A stretch of 64,000 nucleotides of DNA, taken from contig NZ_JAPKNI010000001.1 of NCBI RefSeq assembly GCF_026343955.1, positions 806,001 through 870,000 on the forward strand. Reading direction: 5' to 3'. The notes beneath the pieces are model-generated. The model was not told where the DNA came from. It saw only the letters and a list, made by a program, of their open reading frames with translations, and searched no databases. Below, piece after piece: positions 34,677 to 44,223 of this stretch. Position 1 is the stretch's first letter. Each line of letters opens with the position of its first letter. The position numbers and the translations under genes were made by a program. The DNA comes from Kaistia defluvii (lineage in GTDB: Bacteria > Pseudomonadota > Alphaproteobacteria > Rhizobiales > Kaistiaceae).

Positions 34677-35615
34677 ATGTGCTGCCCTTCCCGCGAGATC
34701 GCCTTGTCCTCCTCCGCTTCGCCAACCACCCCAACGCCCGCCTCCGTTACCGCCTTCGCGATTCCAGCCCTCATCCTGGGCGCGATGGCGATGGGCATCT
34801 CGCCGGTGTTCGTCCGGCTGACGGATGTCGGCCCCTTCGCCAGCGCCTTCTGGCGCGTTGGAGGGGCCCTGCCGCTGCTCTTCGCCTGGGCGCTGTTCGA
34901 GGCACGCCGGTCCGGCGCGCCGCTGAACTCGGTCTGGCGAATCGATGGCGCGATCCTGCTGGCCGGAGGGCTGTTTGCCGGCGACCTGCTGTTCTGGCAC
35001 CTGGCGATCCTGAAAACGAGCGTCGCCAACGCCACCTTCCTCGCCACCATGGCGCCGGTCTGGGTCGTGCTGGGCTCCGGCGTCCTGATCGGAGAGAGGG
35101 TCGGTCGAGGGGTGCTGGCCGGCCTCGCGCTCTGCCTGCTCGGCGCCAGCTTCCTGATCGGCCTGAACTGGCGGATCCGCCCCGATCATCTCGACGGCGA
35201 CCTCTACGGCGTCATCACCTCCTTCTTCTTCGGCTGCTATTTCCTGGCGGTCCGGGTGGCGCGCCGCCGATCCTCGGCCGGGAAGATCACCTTCCTGTCG
35301 ACCCTCGTCACCAGCATCCTGCTGCTCGCGGTGGCGCTGGCGACGGAGCCGCGCATGCTGCCCGATTCGATCGAGAGCGCCGCGTCGCTCGCGGGCCTTG
35401 CTTTCATCAGCCATGCCGGCGGCCAGGGCATGCTTGCTTTCGCGCTCGGCCATCTGCCTGCCGCTTTTTCAGCGCTGGTAATCTTCCTGGAAGCGGTCGC
35501 GGCGGCATTGGCCGGCTGGCTGTTTCTCGGCGAGGCCGTCTCGATGCCCCAGGCGATTGGCGGCGCCCTCATCCTCGCCGGCATCTTCATTGCCCGACCG
35601 CCCCGCGGCGGTTGA
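34677..35615 (+). CDS. EamA/DMT-family transporter
   Basis: The 312-residue protein has about ten membrane helices in two EamA repeats (PVFVRLTDVGPFASAFWRVGG and LAFISHAGGQGMLAFALGHLPAAFSALV), the drug/metabolite transporter pattern. Such proteins export metabolites or amino acids; the substrate is unknown. ATG 34677 is used but has no good ribosome site, and the first 20 residues are not membrane-like. It is divergent from the amidohydrolase gene, 40 bases away, so promoters overlap. Confidence 0.82.
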   Translation: MCCPSREIALSSSASPTTPTPASVTAFAIPALILGAMAMGISPVFVRLTDVGPFASAFWRVGGALPLLFAWALFEARRSGAPLNSVWRIDGAILLAGGLFAGDLLFWHLAILKTSVANATFLATMAPVWVVLGSGVLIGERVGRGVLAGLALCLLGASFLIGLNWRIRPDHLDGDLYGVITSFFFGCYFLAVRVARRRSSAGKITFLSTLVTSILLLAVALATEPRMLPDSIESAASLAGLAFISHAGGQGMLAFALGHLPAAFSALVIFLEAVAAALAGWLFLGEAVSMPQAIGGALILAGIFIARPPRGG

Positions 35616-35814
35616 CGAAAGAGGTTTTAGCCATCATGCAGCCGCGTTTATTTTGATTATCAGAGAAATGCGATTCATCGGACTGAAATCAGCGGCAAGC
35701 CCGCGGCAGACGCGGGTTCTGGAGCCCGCCGCTTCGCCTATCCCAAGGTTGACAGCTGGAAAGCAGCAGCGCCATAAAGCAGCCTCCTGCCTCAACCGGT
35801 TCGCGACCTCATCG

Positions 35815-36276
35815 ATGCGATCATACGAGCTTCGACATTGGCCGCGCTCGGCCCTTCTCGCCTTCATTGTCGCTTTGGGAGCGCTGTTCCTGCAATCGGC
35901 GCCGGCCTCCGCCGATCTGCGCCTCTGCAACAAGACGCCCAGTCGTGTCGGCGTCGCCATCGGCTATAAGGACAAGAAAGTCTGGACGACCGAAGGCTGG
36001 TGGAACGTCCCGGTCAACAGCTGCGAGACGCTTGTCAGCGGCACGCTCGTGTCACGCTACTATTACGTCTATGCGGTCGACTACGACCACGGTGGCGAGT
36101 GGAGCGGCAAATACGTGATGTGCACGAAAGACAAAATGTTTACCATTGAAGGCACCGAAGATTGCGTGCCGCGTGGATTTAACCGTTCCGGCTTCTTCGA
36201 AGTCGATACCGGCGAACAAACCAGCTGGACGATCCAGCTCAACGAACCTGCACAGCAAGGAGCGCAACGCAAATGA
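35815..36276 (+). CDS. DUF1036 secreted protein
   Basis: The 153-residue product has a signal peptide (about 1-37, LLAFIVALGALFLQSAPASA) and the DUF1036 domain starting DLRLCNKTPSRVGVAIGYKD and continuing WTTEGWWNVPVNSCETL, with YYYVYAVDYDHGGEW. Four cysteines could form two disulfides in the periplasm. It overlaps pyk by ATGA, so the two are translationally coupled; the DUF1036-pyk pair is conserved in Hyphomicrobiales, although no functional link is known. A longer frame exists upstream, but only this ATG gives a clean signal peptide. Confidence 0.85.
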   Translation: MRSYELRHWPRSALLAFIVALGALFLQSAPASADLRLCNKTPSRVGVAIGYKDKKVWTTEGWWNVPVNSCETLVSGTLVSRYYYVYAVDYDHGGEWSGKYVMCTKDKMFTIEGTEDCVPRGFNRSGFFEVDTGEQTSWTIQLNEPAQQGAQRK

Positions 36277-37712
36277 GACGGTCGCGTAAGGTCAAGATTC
36301 TCGCGACCCTGGGTCCGGCTTCTTCCGACAAGAAGATGATCGAGGCCCTGTTCCGGGCCGGCGCCGATGTGTTCCGCATCAACATGAGCCACACGACGCA
36401 TGAGAAGCTGAACGACCTCGTTCGCATCATTCGCGCCGTTGAGGCGGATGTCGGTCGCCCGATCGGCATCCTCGCCGACCTCCAGGGTCCGAAGCTGCGC
36501 CTTGGCGCCTTTGCGGACAAGTCGATCGACATCTCGGTCGGCCAGAACTTCACGCTCGACAGCGATCCGACCCCCGGCACGCAGGGTCGCGTGTTCTTGC
36601 CGCATCCCGAAATCCTCGAAGTGCTCGAACCCGGCCACCGCCTGCTGATCGACGACGGCAAGGTTCGCCTGCGCGTCATCTCGACCAATGGCACCAGCGC
36701 GCTCACGACCGTCGAAGTCGGCACCAAGCTCTCCGACCGCAAGGGCGTCAGCGTCCCGGATTCGACGATCAAGACGGGCGCGCTGACCGAGAAGGACCGC
36801 GCCGACCTCGACGCCGCCCTTCAGGCCAATGTCGACTGGATCGCGCTTTCCTTCGTGCAGCGTCCCGATGACGTCGCCGAAGTGCGCAAGATCGCCGCCG
36901 GCCGCGCCGGCATCATGTCGAAGATCGAGAAACCGCAAGCCGTGCAGCGTCTGGCCGAGATCATCGAGATCTCCGATGCGCTGATGGTGGCGCGCGGCGA
37001 TCTCGGCGTCGAGATGCCGCTGGAGCAGGTTCCGGGCATCCAGAAGCAGATTACCCGCGCCTGCCGCCGCGCCGGCAAGCCGGTCGTCGTCGCCACGCAG
37101 ATGCTGGAATCGATGATCACGGCGCCCGTCCCGACCCGCGCCGAAGTCTCCGACGTCGCCACCGCCGTCTATGAAGGCGCCGACGCCGTCATGCTGTCGG
37201 CCGAATCCGCCGCCGGCGCGTTCCCGATCGATGCCGTCGCGACGATGGACCGGATCGCCACCCAGGTGGAGCTCGATTCGAACCACAAGAACATCATGCA
37301 CGCCCAGCGCACCGAGCCGGAGGCGACCGGCGCCGACGCAATCTCGGCCGCCGCGCGCCAGATCGCCGAGACCCTGAACCTCGCCGCCATCTGCTGCTAC
37401 ACGGCCTCGGGCTCGACCGGCCTGCGCGCCGCCCGCGAGCGGCCGCAGACCCCGATCATCGCCCTGTCGCCGATCGTCTCGACGGCCCGGCGCCTCTCGG
37501 TCGTCTGGGGCCTGCACTGCGTCGTCAGCGACGATGCCTACAATCTCGACGACATGGTGAACCGCGCCTGCTTCATCGCGAACCGCGAGGAATTCGCGAA
37601 GCCCGGCGACCGGATCATCATCACGGCCGGCGTGCCGCTCCGCACGCCGGGCGCCACCAACATGCTGCGCATCGCCTATGTCGGCACCGGTGCGGAAGAG
37701 GGTCGCCGCTAG
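36273..37712 (+). CDS. pyk: Pyruvate kinase
   Basis: The 479-residue enzyme transfers phosphate from phosphoenolpyruvate to ADP. KVKILATLGPASSDKK opens the barrel; FRINMSH, DLQGPKLR, the catalytic-loop MSKIEKPQA and the signature VMVARGDLGVEMPLEQVP are intact, as is TQMLESMI. The C-terminal domain is complete. Its ATG overlaps the DUF1036 stop. It is the last glycolytic enzyme in the window, apart from the tkt-fba block. Confidence 0.96.
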   Translation: MRRSRKVKILATLGPASSDKKMIEALFRAGADVFRINMSHTTHEKLNDLVRIIRAVEADVGRPIGILADLQGPKLRLGAFADKSIDISVGQNFTLDSDPTPGTQGRVFLPHPEILEVLEPGHRLLIDDGKVRLRVISTNGTSALTTVEVGTKLSDRKGVSVPDSTIKTGALTEKDRADLDAALQANVDWIALSFVQRPDDVAEVRKIAAGRAGIMSKIEKPQAVQRLAEIIEISDALMVARGDLGVEMPLEQVPGIQKQITRACRRAGKPVVVATQMLESMITAPVPTRAEVSDVATAVYEGADAVMLSAESAAGAFPIDAVATMDRIATQVELDSNHKNIMHAQRTEPEATGADAISAAARQIAETLNLAAICCYTASGSTGLRAARERPQTPIIALSPIVSTARRLSVVWGLHCVVSDDAYNLDDMVNRACFIANREEFAKPGDRIIITAGVPLRTPGATNMLRIAYVGTGAEEGRR

Positions 37713-37795
37713 GCGGCTCTCCGGGCTGGGCAGGCCCATACCGGGTCCGCCCTACTAGGGCCCTGCCCTTTCCTATCCGGCTTGACCGCAGACAT

Positions 37796-37828
37796 AAAAG
37801 CCGGCCTCCTCGCGGAGGCCGGCTTTTT
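37796..37828. terminator. Strong bidirectional terminator, pyk / TPR gene
   Basis: AAAAGCCGGCCTCC (37796-37809) and GGAGGCCGGCTTTT (37814-37827) form a 14-base stem with loop TCGC, followed by T. It ends pyk on the plus strand and the TPR gene on the minus strand. Confidence 0.88.
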
Positions 37829-37889
37829 CTATGTGCGAAAGCTCAGGCGAGCCGGAACTGTCGAAATCGTTCGGAGAGAGCGCCGGCGG

Positions 37890-38480
37890 CTAGATCTCGC
37901 GACCGTCGATCTCGGGCTCGAGCTTCTTGATGGCGTCGCGGACCTGGTCGTCGAGATAGGGATCGATGGCGATCGCCTTCTGAAGGGCGATGAGCGCTTC
38001 CTTCTTGCGGTCGATCTCGTTCAGGATCATGCCAAGGCCCGCCAGGGCGCCAAAATGGCGGGGCTCGAGCGCCAGCACCTTTTCCAGGTCCGAGAGCGCC
38101 TTGCCGTATTCGTCCTGCAGGAAGAACAGCGTCGCACGCCGGTTCCAGCCCTCGATATAATCGGGCCGCAGGGTGGTGACGGCATCCAGATAATCGAAGG
38201 CACGGGGGAAGTTCTTGGTGGCGATCGCCTCGGTCGCCCACTGCATCAGCAGATCCACCGTATCGCTGCCGGAATCGCGCCAGCGCCGCTGCAGTTCCGC
38301 CTCGACGGCAGCCCCCGCCGCTTCATCACCAGGCATGGCGAGCGACGTGAAGAGCTGGTCAATGCTCTGGCTCGCCAGGCCGCCGCTCTTGTCCGCCGAA
38401 TCGGCAGCACCCGGCGGCGCGGCAAAGGCCACAGACGAAAGCGCGGTCAACGCGACGAGAGAAATGACAAATGCCCGCAT
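37890..38480 (-). CDS. Periplasmic TPR protein
   Basis: The 196-residue protein has a signal peptide (MRAFVISLVALTALSSVAFA) and tetratricopeptide-type helices (NFPRAFDYLDAVTTLRPDYIEGWN, EYGKALSDLEKVLALEPRHFGA, KKEALIALQKAIAIDPYL). It would act as an adaptor in the periplasm; partners are unknown. The ATG at 38480 has no ribosome site upstream and lies inside one arm of a 12-base inverted repeat. It is downstream of rpmJ on the same strand. Confidence 0.8.
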   Translation of the reverse strand: MRAFVISLVALTALSSVAFAAPPGAADSADKSGGLASQSIDQLFTSLAMPGDEAAGAAVEAELQRRWRDSGSDTVDLLMQWATEAIATKNFPRAFDYLDAVTTLRPDYIEGWNRRATLFFLQDEYGKALSDLEKVLALEPRHFGALAGLGMILNEIDRKKEALIALQKAIAIDPYLDDQVRDAIKKLEPEIDGREI

Positions 38481-38509
38481 GATGGCAATTTAAGCCGTCA
38501 TGCGGGCAT
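38471..38509 (-). promoter_or_regulatory. Inverted repeat enclosing the TPR start codon
   Basis: ATGCCCGCATGA (38471-38482) and TCATGCGGGCAT (38498-38509) are exact inverted 12-mers 15 bases apart. On the minus-strand message the second arm contains the TPR gene's start codon. It lies 45 bases past rpmJ, so it may serve as an rpmJ end hairpin and a start-codon mask. Confidence 0.5.
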
Positions 38510-38553
38510 CGTCAAAATCTAATCCGGATGGCACGCCGTGGCGCGCCCGCCAA

Positions 38554-38679
38554 TTAGCCCTGGCGGGCCTTGTAGCGCGGATTGACCTTATTGATGATGA
38601 ATACACGGCCCTTCCGGCGCACGAGCCGGTTGGCGCGGTGACGCCCGAGAAGGGACTTGAGCGAGTTCTTGATCTTCAT
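38554..38679 (-). CDS. rpmJ: 50S ribosomal protein L36
   Basis: The 41-residue basic protein [20 protein letters not shown] continues [21 protein letters not shown], the L36 of Alphaproteobacteria. It lacks the zinc ligands of the C+ form. It binds 23S rRNA late in large-subunit assembly. A longer reading frame upstream is Arg-rich noise. Like L31 in this window it is a zinc-independent version. Confidence 0.95.
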   Translation of the reverse strand: MKIKNSLKSLLGRHRANRLVRRKGRVFIINKVNPRYKARQG

Positions 38680-38898
38680 GGCGCGACGCTCGCGAAAGGG
38701 TTCTGGGAACGACACGAGCGCCAGGGCGCCCGCTCGAAAATTCGGCCGGACCATAGGCAGCGCGGCTATGGCTTGTCAACACGAACAGGCCAGAATCCGG
38801 TGATTCCGCGCTGCGACGTAACGTTATGCGGCAAAGTTCGGAACGATTGCCCCGCTGCGCAGTTTTTTAGCCGGACGGGGTCAAGCGGAGTGAGTGAG

Positions 38899-39096
38899 AT
38901 GCCCAATAAAGATCAGCGCACCGGATCTGGCAATTCTGCGAACGACCCGAAACGAGCCTCCGAAATGGGCAAGAAGGGCGCAGAGCCGTCCGGACAGCGC
39001 CAGCAGAGCCAAGCCTCGGAGAAGGGCCCGCAGCAGGGTTCGCACGGATCCCAGCACAAGAATCCCAACCCGTCGCACAAGGGCGGCCAGCGTTAG
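38899..39096 (+). CDS. KGG-type hydrophilic stress protein
   Basis: The 65-residue protein contains NDPKRASEMGKKG and PNPSHKGGQR, partial copies of the KGG/YciG stress motif (R-x-A-S-E-x-G-x-K-G). The rest is Gln/Ser/Gly-rich and unstructured, as in hydrophilins induced by osmotic or stationary stress. GGAG lies nine bases before the ATG. Upstream frames are not conserved. It has its own terminator. Confidence 0.7.
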   Translation: MPNKDQRTGSGNSANDPKRASEMGKKGAEPSGQRQQSQASEKGPQQGSHGSQHKNPNPSHKGGQR

Positions 39097-39139
39097 CGGC
39101 GCCCTTGGATCGAGCCCCTCTCAATCGATCCTCGCGATC

Positions 39140-39173
39140 GACCCGCCCCTCACCGGGCGGGTCACTTTTTTTT
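39140..39173 (+). terminator. Intrinsic terminator after the KGG protein
   Basis: GACCCGCCC (39140-39148) and GGGCGGGTC (39155-39163) enclose CTCACC and lead into ACTTTTTTTT, a long U-tract. Confidence 0.88.
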
Positions 39174-39251
39174 GGCGACGGCTGACCGCGCCGCTCGCGG
39201 GGGGCGGACCACCGGGAATCGGTGCGTCATCCCGGCCGCCATATGGGCACG

Positions 39252-39707
39252 TCATACCGGCCGGCGCGACGACAGCACGTTGCGGATGGCGAAGCTCGAG
39301 TGAATGCGGGCAACTCCCGGCAGGGCGGACAGGATCTCCTTGTGCACCCGTTCGAAATTCGCGGCGCCGTCCACCTCGACGCGCAGGAAATAGTCGGAAC
39401 CGCCGGTCATCAGGAAGCACTCGCGGATCTCCGGATATTTCCGCACCGCCGCCTCGAAGCGGTTCAGATATTCCTCCGTCTGCCGGTCGAGCGTGATCTG
39501 CACGATGACGGCAATCCCCTCTTCGGCGCCCGTCCCGACCAGCGCCGTATAGCCCCGGATGATGCCCGTCTGCTCCAATATGTTGACCCGCCTCAGACAG
39601 GCGGAGGGCGACAGCCCCACGGCCTCCGCGAGCTTGGCATTGCTGATGCGGGCATTGAGGCGCAGCAGCCGGATGATGTTGCGGTCGATGGCGTCGAGAC
39701 CCGACAT
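39252..39707 (-). CDS. dadR: Lrp/AsnC regulator of D-alanine catabolism
   Basis: The 151-residue protein has an N-terminal winged HTH (DRNIIRLLRLNARISNAKLAEAVGLSPSACLRRV split across residues 8-42) and a C-terminal RAM domain. It is divergent from alr-dadA with a 126-base spacer, as dadR is in other Proteobacteria, where it uses L-alanine as effector to activate the dad operon. Assigning dadR rests on this context. It is distinct from the second Lrp protein at 60.4 kb. Confidence 0.85.
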   Translation of the reverse strand: MSGLDAIDRNIIRLLRLNARISNAKLAEAVGLSPSACLRRVNILEQTGIIRGYTALVGTGAEEGIAVIVQITLDRQTEEYLNRFEAAVRKYPEIRECFLMTGGSDYFLRVEVDGAANFERVHKEILSALPGVARIHSSFAIRNVLSSRRPV

Positions 39708-39833
39708 GCGATTTCTTTCAATCCTTCGCAGAAGCGATCTTCATAGCCCCTTCTATCGCACAAAGATGCACTCTTCGATCGGAAGTTCGCAGGATGAAGC
39801 AATATGCTGGTCTGAGGCGAAGGGTGGGAAGCG

Positions 39834-41000
39834 ATGAACGAGACCGTGAGGCTGACAATGGCGAGCGGCGTGGATGAGACGGCTGCCTGCGGGCGGCTGA
39901 CCATCGACCTCGCCGCGCTGGTCGAAAACTATCGCAGGCTGTGCCGGACGTCGGCGCCGACGCCGGTCGCGGCCGTCGTCAAGGCCGATGCCTACGGGCT
40001 GGGCGCGGCTGAGGTCGTGCCGGTGCTGCATTCGGCCGGCTGCCGCGACTTCTTCGTGGCCCATTTCATCGAGGCTATACGGCTGAAGCCTTTCCTCCCC
40101 GCCGACGCCAGGCTTTACGTCCTGAACGGGCTGATGCCGGGAAGCGAAGGTGCCTGCTCCGACCTCGGCGCTATCCCCGTGCTGAATTCGCTCGATCAAG
40201 CAAAGGCCTGGTCAGCGCTGGCCCTGGCACGTCGCATCGAGCTGGAGGCGGCGCTTCAGGTCGATACGGGCATGGCCCGGCTCGGCCTCTCCCTGCCGGA
40301 GCTGCAGGCGCTGGCGGCGGACCCGGCCGGGCTGGCCGGCATCCGCCTGACCCTGATCATGAGCCATCTCGCCTGCGCCGATCAGCCCCACCACGCCGCG
40401 AGCCCGAGCCAGCTTGCCGGGATGCGGACCGCCAGCACGCTCTTCCCCGACATTCCCGTCTCCTTCGCCAATTCCGGCGGCGTGTTTCTGGGCCCGGATT
40501 ATCGCGGCGATCTCGCCCGTCCGGGCGTGGCGCTCTATGGCGCCGCCCCGACCGTGGCCAAGGTGAACCCGATGCGCCCGGTCGTCCGGCTCGACGTGCG
40601 CGTCATTCAGACCCGCACCGTTCCGGCCGGCACGGCAGTGGGCTATGGCGGCGCCTATGTCACCCCGCGCGAAACCCGCATCGCCACGCTCGCCGCCGGC
40701 TATGCGGACGGCCTGCCACGCTCGCTGGGCAATCGTGGCGCGGCATGGTTCGAAGGAACGCGATTGCCGATTATCGGCCGGATCTCGATGGACAGCCTCA
40801 TGGTCGATATCACGGCGCTTGCCGAAGGCGCCCTCGCGCCCGGGACGCTGGTCGAACTGATCGGACCCAACCAGACGCTGGAAAGGATCGCGGCCGACGC
40901 CGACACCATTTCCTACGAAATCCTGACCCGTCTCGGTCAGCGCTACCATCGGCACTACGCATATCCGTCAAGCCGCGAAGGCGGACAGGGGAAGTCATGA
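39834..41000 (+). CDS. dadX: Alanine racemase, catabolic type
   Basis: The 388-residue PLP enzyme interconverts L- and D-alanine. The PLP lysine is K50 in [10 protein letters not shown], and the second-subunit catalytic Tyr is in [17 protein letters not shown] precedes ATG 39834. Its stop overlaps the dadA start by ATGA, so racemase and dehydrogenase are coupled: L-alanine is racemised, then D-alanine is oxidised. Whether a biosynthetic alr exists elsewhere cannot be seen. Confidence 0.92.
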   Translation: MNETVRLTMASGVDETAACGRLTIDLAALVENYRRLCRTSAPTPVAAVVKADAYGLGAAEVVPVLHSAGCRDFFVAHFIEAIRLKPFLPADARLYVLNGLMPGSEGACSDLGAIPVLNSLDQAKAWSALALARRIELEAALQVDTGMARLGLSLPELQALAADPAGLAGIRLTLIMSHLACADQPHHAASPSQLAGMRTASTLFPDIPVSFANSGGVFLGPDYRGDLARPGVALYGAAPTVAKVNPMRPVVRLDVRVIQTRTVPAGTAVGYGGAYVTPRETRIATLAAGYADGLPRSLGNRGAAWFEGTRLPIIGRISMDSLMVDITALAEGALAPGTLVELIGPNQTLERIAADADTISYEILTRLGQRYHRHYAYPSSREGGQGKS

Positions 41001-42265
41001 AGATCACCATTCTCGGGGCCGGCGTCATCGGTGTGACCTCCGCCTACTATCTGGCCAAGGCAGGACACGAGGTGACGGTCATCGACCGGCAGCCGGGCCC
41101 GGCGCTGGAGACCAGCTTCGCCAATGCCGGCGAGATCTCACCCGGCTATTCCTCGCCCTGGGCCGCCCCCGGCATCCCGCAGAAGGCGATGAAGTGGGTG
41201 TTCATGAAATATGCCCCCTTGATCATCCAGCCGATGCTGGATGCCGACACCTGGCGCTGGGTGATCGCGATGCTCGGCAACTGCACCTCGGCCCGCTACG
41301 CCGTCAACAAAAGCCGCATGGTCCGGCTGGCGGAATATTCCCGCGATTGCCTGATCGCTCTGCGCGAGGAAACCGGCATCGAATATGACGGCCGCGCCAA
41401 GGGCACGCTGCAATTGTTCCGGACGCAAAAACAGCTCGACGGCATCGGCAAGGACGTTGCCGTGCTGAAGAGCGACGGCGTGCCGTTCTCGGTGCTCGAC
41501 CCGGCCGGCTGCATCGCGGCCGAGCCCGGCCTCGCCCATGTGCGCGAGAAGATCGTCGGCGGGCTGCAGCTTCCCCATGACGAGACGGGCGATTGCTTCA
41601 AGTTCACCAACGAACTGGCCAAGCGGGCCGAAGCGCTGGGCGTCACCTTCCGGTATGGCGTCGACATCCTCGGCATCCGCACCGAGGGCAAGCGCATCGT
41701 CGCCGTCAGGACCAGCGCCGGCGAAATCACCGCCGATCGCTTCGTCGCCGCCATGGGCAGCTTCACGCCGCAATTGCTGAAGCCGCTAGGCCTGCGGGTG
41801 CCGGTCTATCCGGTCAAGGGCTATTCGATCACGGTTCCGATCGTCGATGAGAGCCGCGCCCCCGTCTCCACCGTCATGGACGAGACCTACAAGATCGCCA
41901 TCACCCGTCTCGGCGACCGCATCCGCGTCGGCGGCATGGCGGAGATCGCCGGCTTCAACCGCGACCTGCCGCCATCGCGCAAGGCGACCTTGGTCTATTC
42001 CGTGGAAGACCTGTTCGGCGGCGCCGGCGATCAGTCGCAGGCCAGCTACTGGACCGGCCTTCGCCCGATGACCCCCGACGGCACGCCGGTGATCGGCGCG
42101 ACGGAGTACAGCAATCTCTATCTCAACACAGGCCATGGCACGCTGGGCTGGACCATGGCCTGCGGGTCGGGAAAGCTTCTCGCGGACCTGATCGACGGCA
42201 AGCGGCCCGATATCCAGTCGGACGATCTCGGTCTGGCGCGCTATGCTCGCCGGATGGCCGCGTGA
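40997..42265 (+). CDS. dadA: D-amino acid dehydrogenase
   Basis: The 422-residue FAD protein oxidises D-alanine to pyruvate and ammonia, feeding electrons to the respiratory chain. [19 protein letters not shown] opens with the FAD-binding fold [26 protein letters not shown] and the C-terminal [17 protein letters not shown] are DadA signatures. It starts by ATGA overlap with dadX and closes the dad locus, divergent from the Lrp regulator. Confidence 0.95.
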   Translation: MKITILGAGVIGVTSAYYLAKAGHEVTVIDRQPGPALETSFANAGEISPGYSSPWAAPGIPQKAMKWVFMKYAPLIIQPMLDADTWRWVIAMLGNCTSARYAVNKSRMVRLAEYSRDCLIALREETGIEYDGRAKGTLQLFRTQKQLDGIGKDVAVLKSDGVPFSVLDPAGCIAAEPGLAHVREKIVGGLQLPHDETGDCFKFTNELAKRAEALGVTFRYGVDILGIRTEGKRIVAVRTSAGEITADRFVAAMGSFTPQLLKPLGLRVPVYPVKGYSITVPIVDESRAPVSTVMDETYKIAITRLGDRIRVGGMAEIAGFNRDLPPSRKATLVYSVEDLFGGAGDQSQASYWTGLRPMTPDGTPVIGATEYSNLYLNTGHGTLGWTMACGSGKLLADLIDGKRPDIQSDDLGLARYARRMAA

Positions 42266-42280
42266 GACGGACCGGCGCGC

Positions 42281-43255
42281 CTAACGGCGCGCCGCCTCCC
42301 GGCCCGAGAGCAGCAGCAGGGCGAGGATCAGCGTGCCGAACAGGATGCTGCGCCAGCCCGGCGAGGCGTTGACGACGGTGATCAGCGCCGTGATCGTCAC
42401 CAGCAGGATGGCGCCGGGGATCGAGCCGGCATAGGTGCCGAGCCCTCCCAGGATCGAGGTTCCGCCCAGCACCACGGCCGCGATCGAGGCGAGCAGGTAG
42501 GGATCGCCGATGCCGACATAGCCCTGCCCGTTCATGCCGAGCACGATGATGCCGGCAAGCCCCGACATGAAGCCGCTGATGCCGTAGACGGCCATCGTCG
42601 TGCTGGCGATCGGCACCCCGGAGAGCTTGGCCGCCAGCGGCCCGGCCCCCATCGCGAACAGCCGCGCGCCGAACGGCGTCGCGTGCATGACGACCAGCAC
42701 GACGAACGAGATCACCACCCAGACGAGGATGCCGGCTGGGACGCCGAACGGCCGCGCATTGCCGACCCAGCTGACCAGCGGGTTGGCCGCGGTGACGGCG
42801 CTGCCGCCGGCGATGATGATCAGCAGCCCCTGCAGGAAGGTCGCCATCGCTAGCGTCATGATCATCGGATGCACGCGCAGGAGCGCCACGCCGAGTCCGT
42901 TGACGAGCCCGATCGCCGTGGTCATGGCGAGCACGGCGAGGATCGGCGTCAGGCCGGTCGGGTCGGCGTCGATGGCGAACAGCGGCAGGCCGACGGCGGC
43001 CACCGTGACGATCGCCGCGACCGAGAGATCGATGCCGCCGGCGATGACGACGAAGGTCTGGCCCGCCGCGACAATGCCGATGACGGCGGCGAGCTCGACG
43101 AGATAGCGCAGATGGCCGTAAGCGCCGAAGCCGCGCGAGACGAAGCTGGCCACGATCCAGACCAGCGCCACGATGGCGAAGGTCAGGAACGGCCGGCTGG
43201 TGACGACCGCGAGGATGCGGGATCGGGACAGAAATCCGGCGTCGCGAATGCTCAT
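42281..43255 (-). CDS. Sugar ABC importer permease 2 (RbsC-like)
   Basis: The 324-residue permease has eight to ten membrane helices and the RbsC-family stretches FVVIAGGIDLSVAAIV, VHPMIMTLAMATFLQG and SIAAVVLGGTSILGG. Its ATG overlaps the first permease's stop (ATGA). It pairs with that permease in the inner membrane to import a sugar. The stop lies just past dadA in convergent orientation; no strong terminator was seen. Confidence 0.9.
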   Translation of the reverse strand: MSIRDAGFLSRSRILAVVTSRPFLTFAIVALVWIVASFVSRGFGAYGHLRYLVELAAVIGIVAAGQTFVVIAGGIDLSVAAIVTVAAVGLPLFAIDADPTGLTPILAVLAMTTAIGLVNGLGVALLRVHPMIMTLAMATFLQGLLIIIAGGSAVTAANPLVSWVGNARPFGVPAGILVWVVISFVVLVVMHATPFGARLFAMGAGPLAAKLSGVPIASTTMAVYGISGFMSGLAGIIVLGMNGQGYVGIGDPYLLASIAAVVLGGTSILGGLGTYAGSIPGAILLVTITALITVVNASPGWRSILFGTLILALLLLSGREAARR

Positions 43256-44223
43256 CGGGCCCTCATGCGGAACTGTGGAATGGCGACGGCGCCGATGATG
43301 ATCAGGCCCTGCGCCACATATTGCGCCACCGGCGTGAAGCCGAGGAAGAACATGACCGAGATCATCAGGCTGAGGAGGAGGCTGCCGGCGAGCGCGCCGC
43401 GCATGGTGCCCTGGCCGCCGAGAAAGCCGATGCCGCCAAGAACGGCGGCAGCGATCGAGTTGAGCGTGAAGGAATTGCCGATGATCGGATCGCCGGAGCC
43501 GGTCTGCGCCGCGACGAACAGGCCGGCGCCGGTGCAGAGCAGGCCGCTGATCGCATAGGCCGCGATCCGCGCCGCATCGACCGGCACGCCGGAGCGATAG
43601 GCACCGACCGGATTTTCGCCGGCGGCGTAGAGGCTGAGGCCGAGCGGCGTTGCCAGATAGAGCTTCCAGAGCAGCACGACGACGACCAGCACGCCGAAGG
43701 CGGCCGGCGTGTTGCCGGCCAGCAGATCCGACAGCCAGGGCGGCATGGCCCCGCCCGGCCGCGGCAGCACCAGAAGCGCCGCGCCGGCGATGATGAACGA
43801 ACCGGCCAGCGTCACGACAATGGCAGGCAGGCGCAGGCGCACGACGATGACGCCCGTCGCCGCGCCGATGCCGAGACCGACGAGGCAGACCAGCGCCGTG
43901 CCGCCGGCGACACCGAGCGGCCCGGTCATGGTGGTGGCGGCGATCACCGCGCCGAGACTGACCAGCGCGCCGATGGCGAGGCTGATGCCGCCGGTCAGCA
44001 TCAGGATGACCTGCGCCATGGCAACGAGGGCGAGCGGGAACCAGCTCTGGGTGAACTTGGCGAAGCCCGAGCCGGTAAAGAGGCCGTGGAACAGAAAGCC
44101 ATAGGCGACCATGAAGGCCAGCACGACCACGAACAGGCCGCGCACGCCGATGTTGCGCCTGGCCTGGATCGCCCAATAGAGCGAGCCCGAACGGGCGTGC
44201 GGGGAGATGGATGCGTCGCTCAT
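43252..44223 (-). CDS. Sugar ABC importer permease 1 (RbsC-like)
   Basis: The 323-residue permease carries VILMLTGGISLAIGALVSLG and SIAAAVLGGIGFLGGQG, as in ribose-type permeases. Its start overlaps the ATPase stop by ATGA, and its stop overlaps the next permease, so all three are coupled. Two different permeases rather than an RbsC homodimer suggest a heterodimeric channel, seen in several rhizobial sugar importers. Confidence 0.9.
   Translation of the reverse strand: MSDASISPHARSGSLYWAIQARRNIGVRGLFVVVLAFMVAYGFLFHGLFTGSGFAKFTQSWFPLALVAMAQVILMLTGGISLAIGALVSLGAVIAATTMTGPLGVAGGTALVCLVGLGIGAATGVIVVRLRLPAIVVTLAGSFIIAGAALLVLPRPGGAMPPWLSDLLAGNTPAAFGVLVVVVLLWKLYLATPLGLSLYAAGENPVGAYRSGVPVDAARIAAYAISGLLCTGAGLFVAAQTGSGDPIIGNSFTLNSIAAAVLGGIGFLGGQGTMRGALAGSLLLSLMISVMFFLGFTPVAQYVAQGLIIIGAVAIPQFRMRAR

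Noticed and set aside
38554..38754. 66-residue version of L36
   Set aside because: The first 25 residues are Arg/Pro-rich and unlike L36; the 41-residue form is standard.
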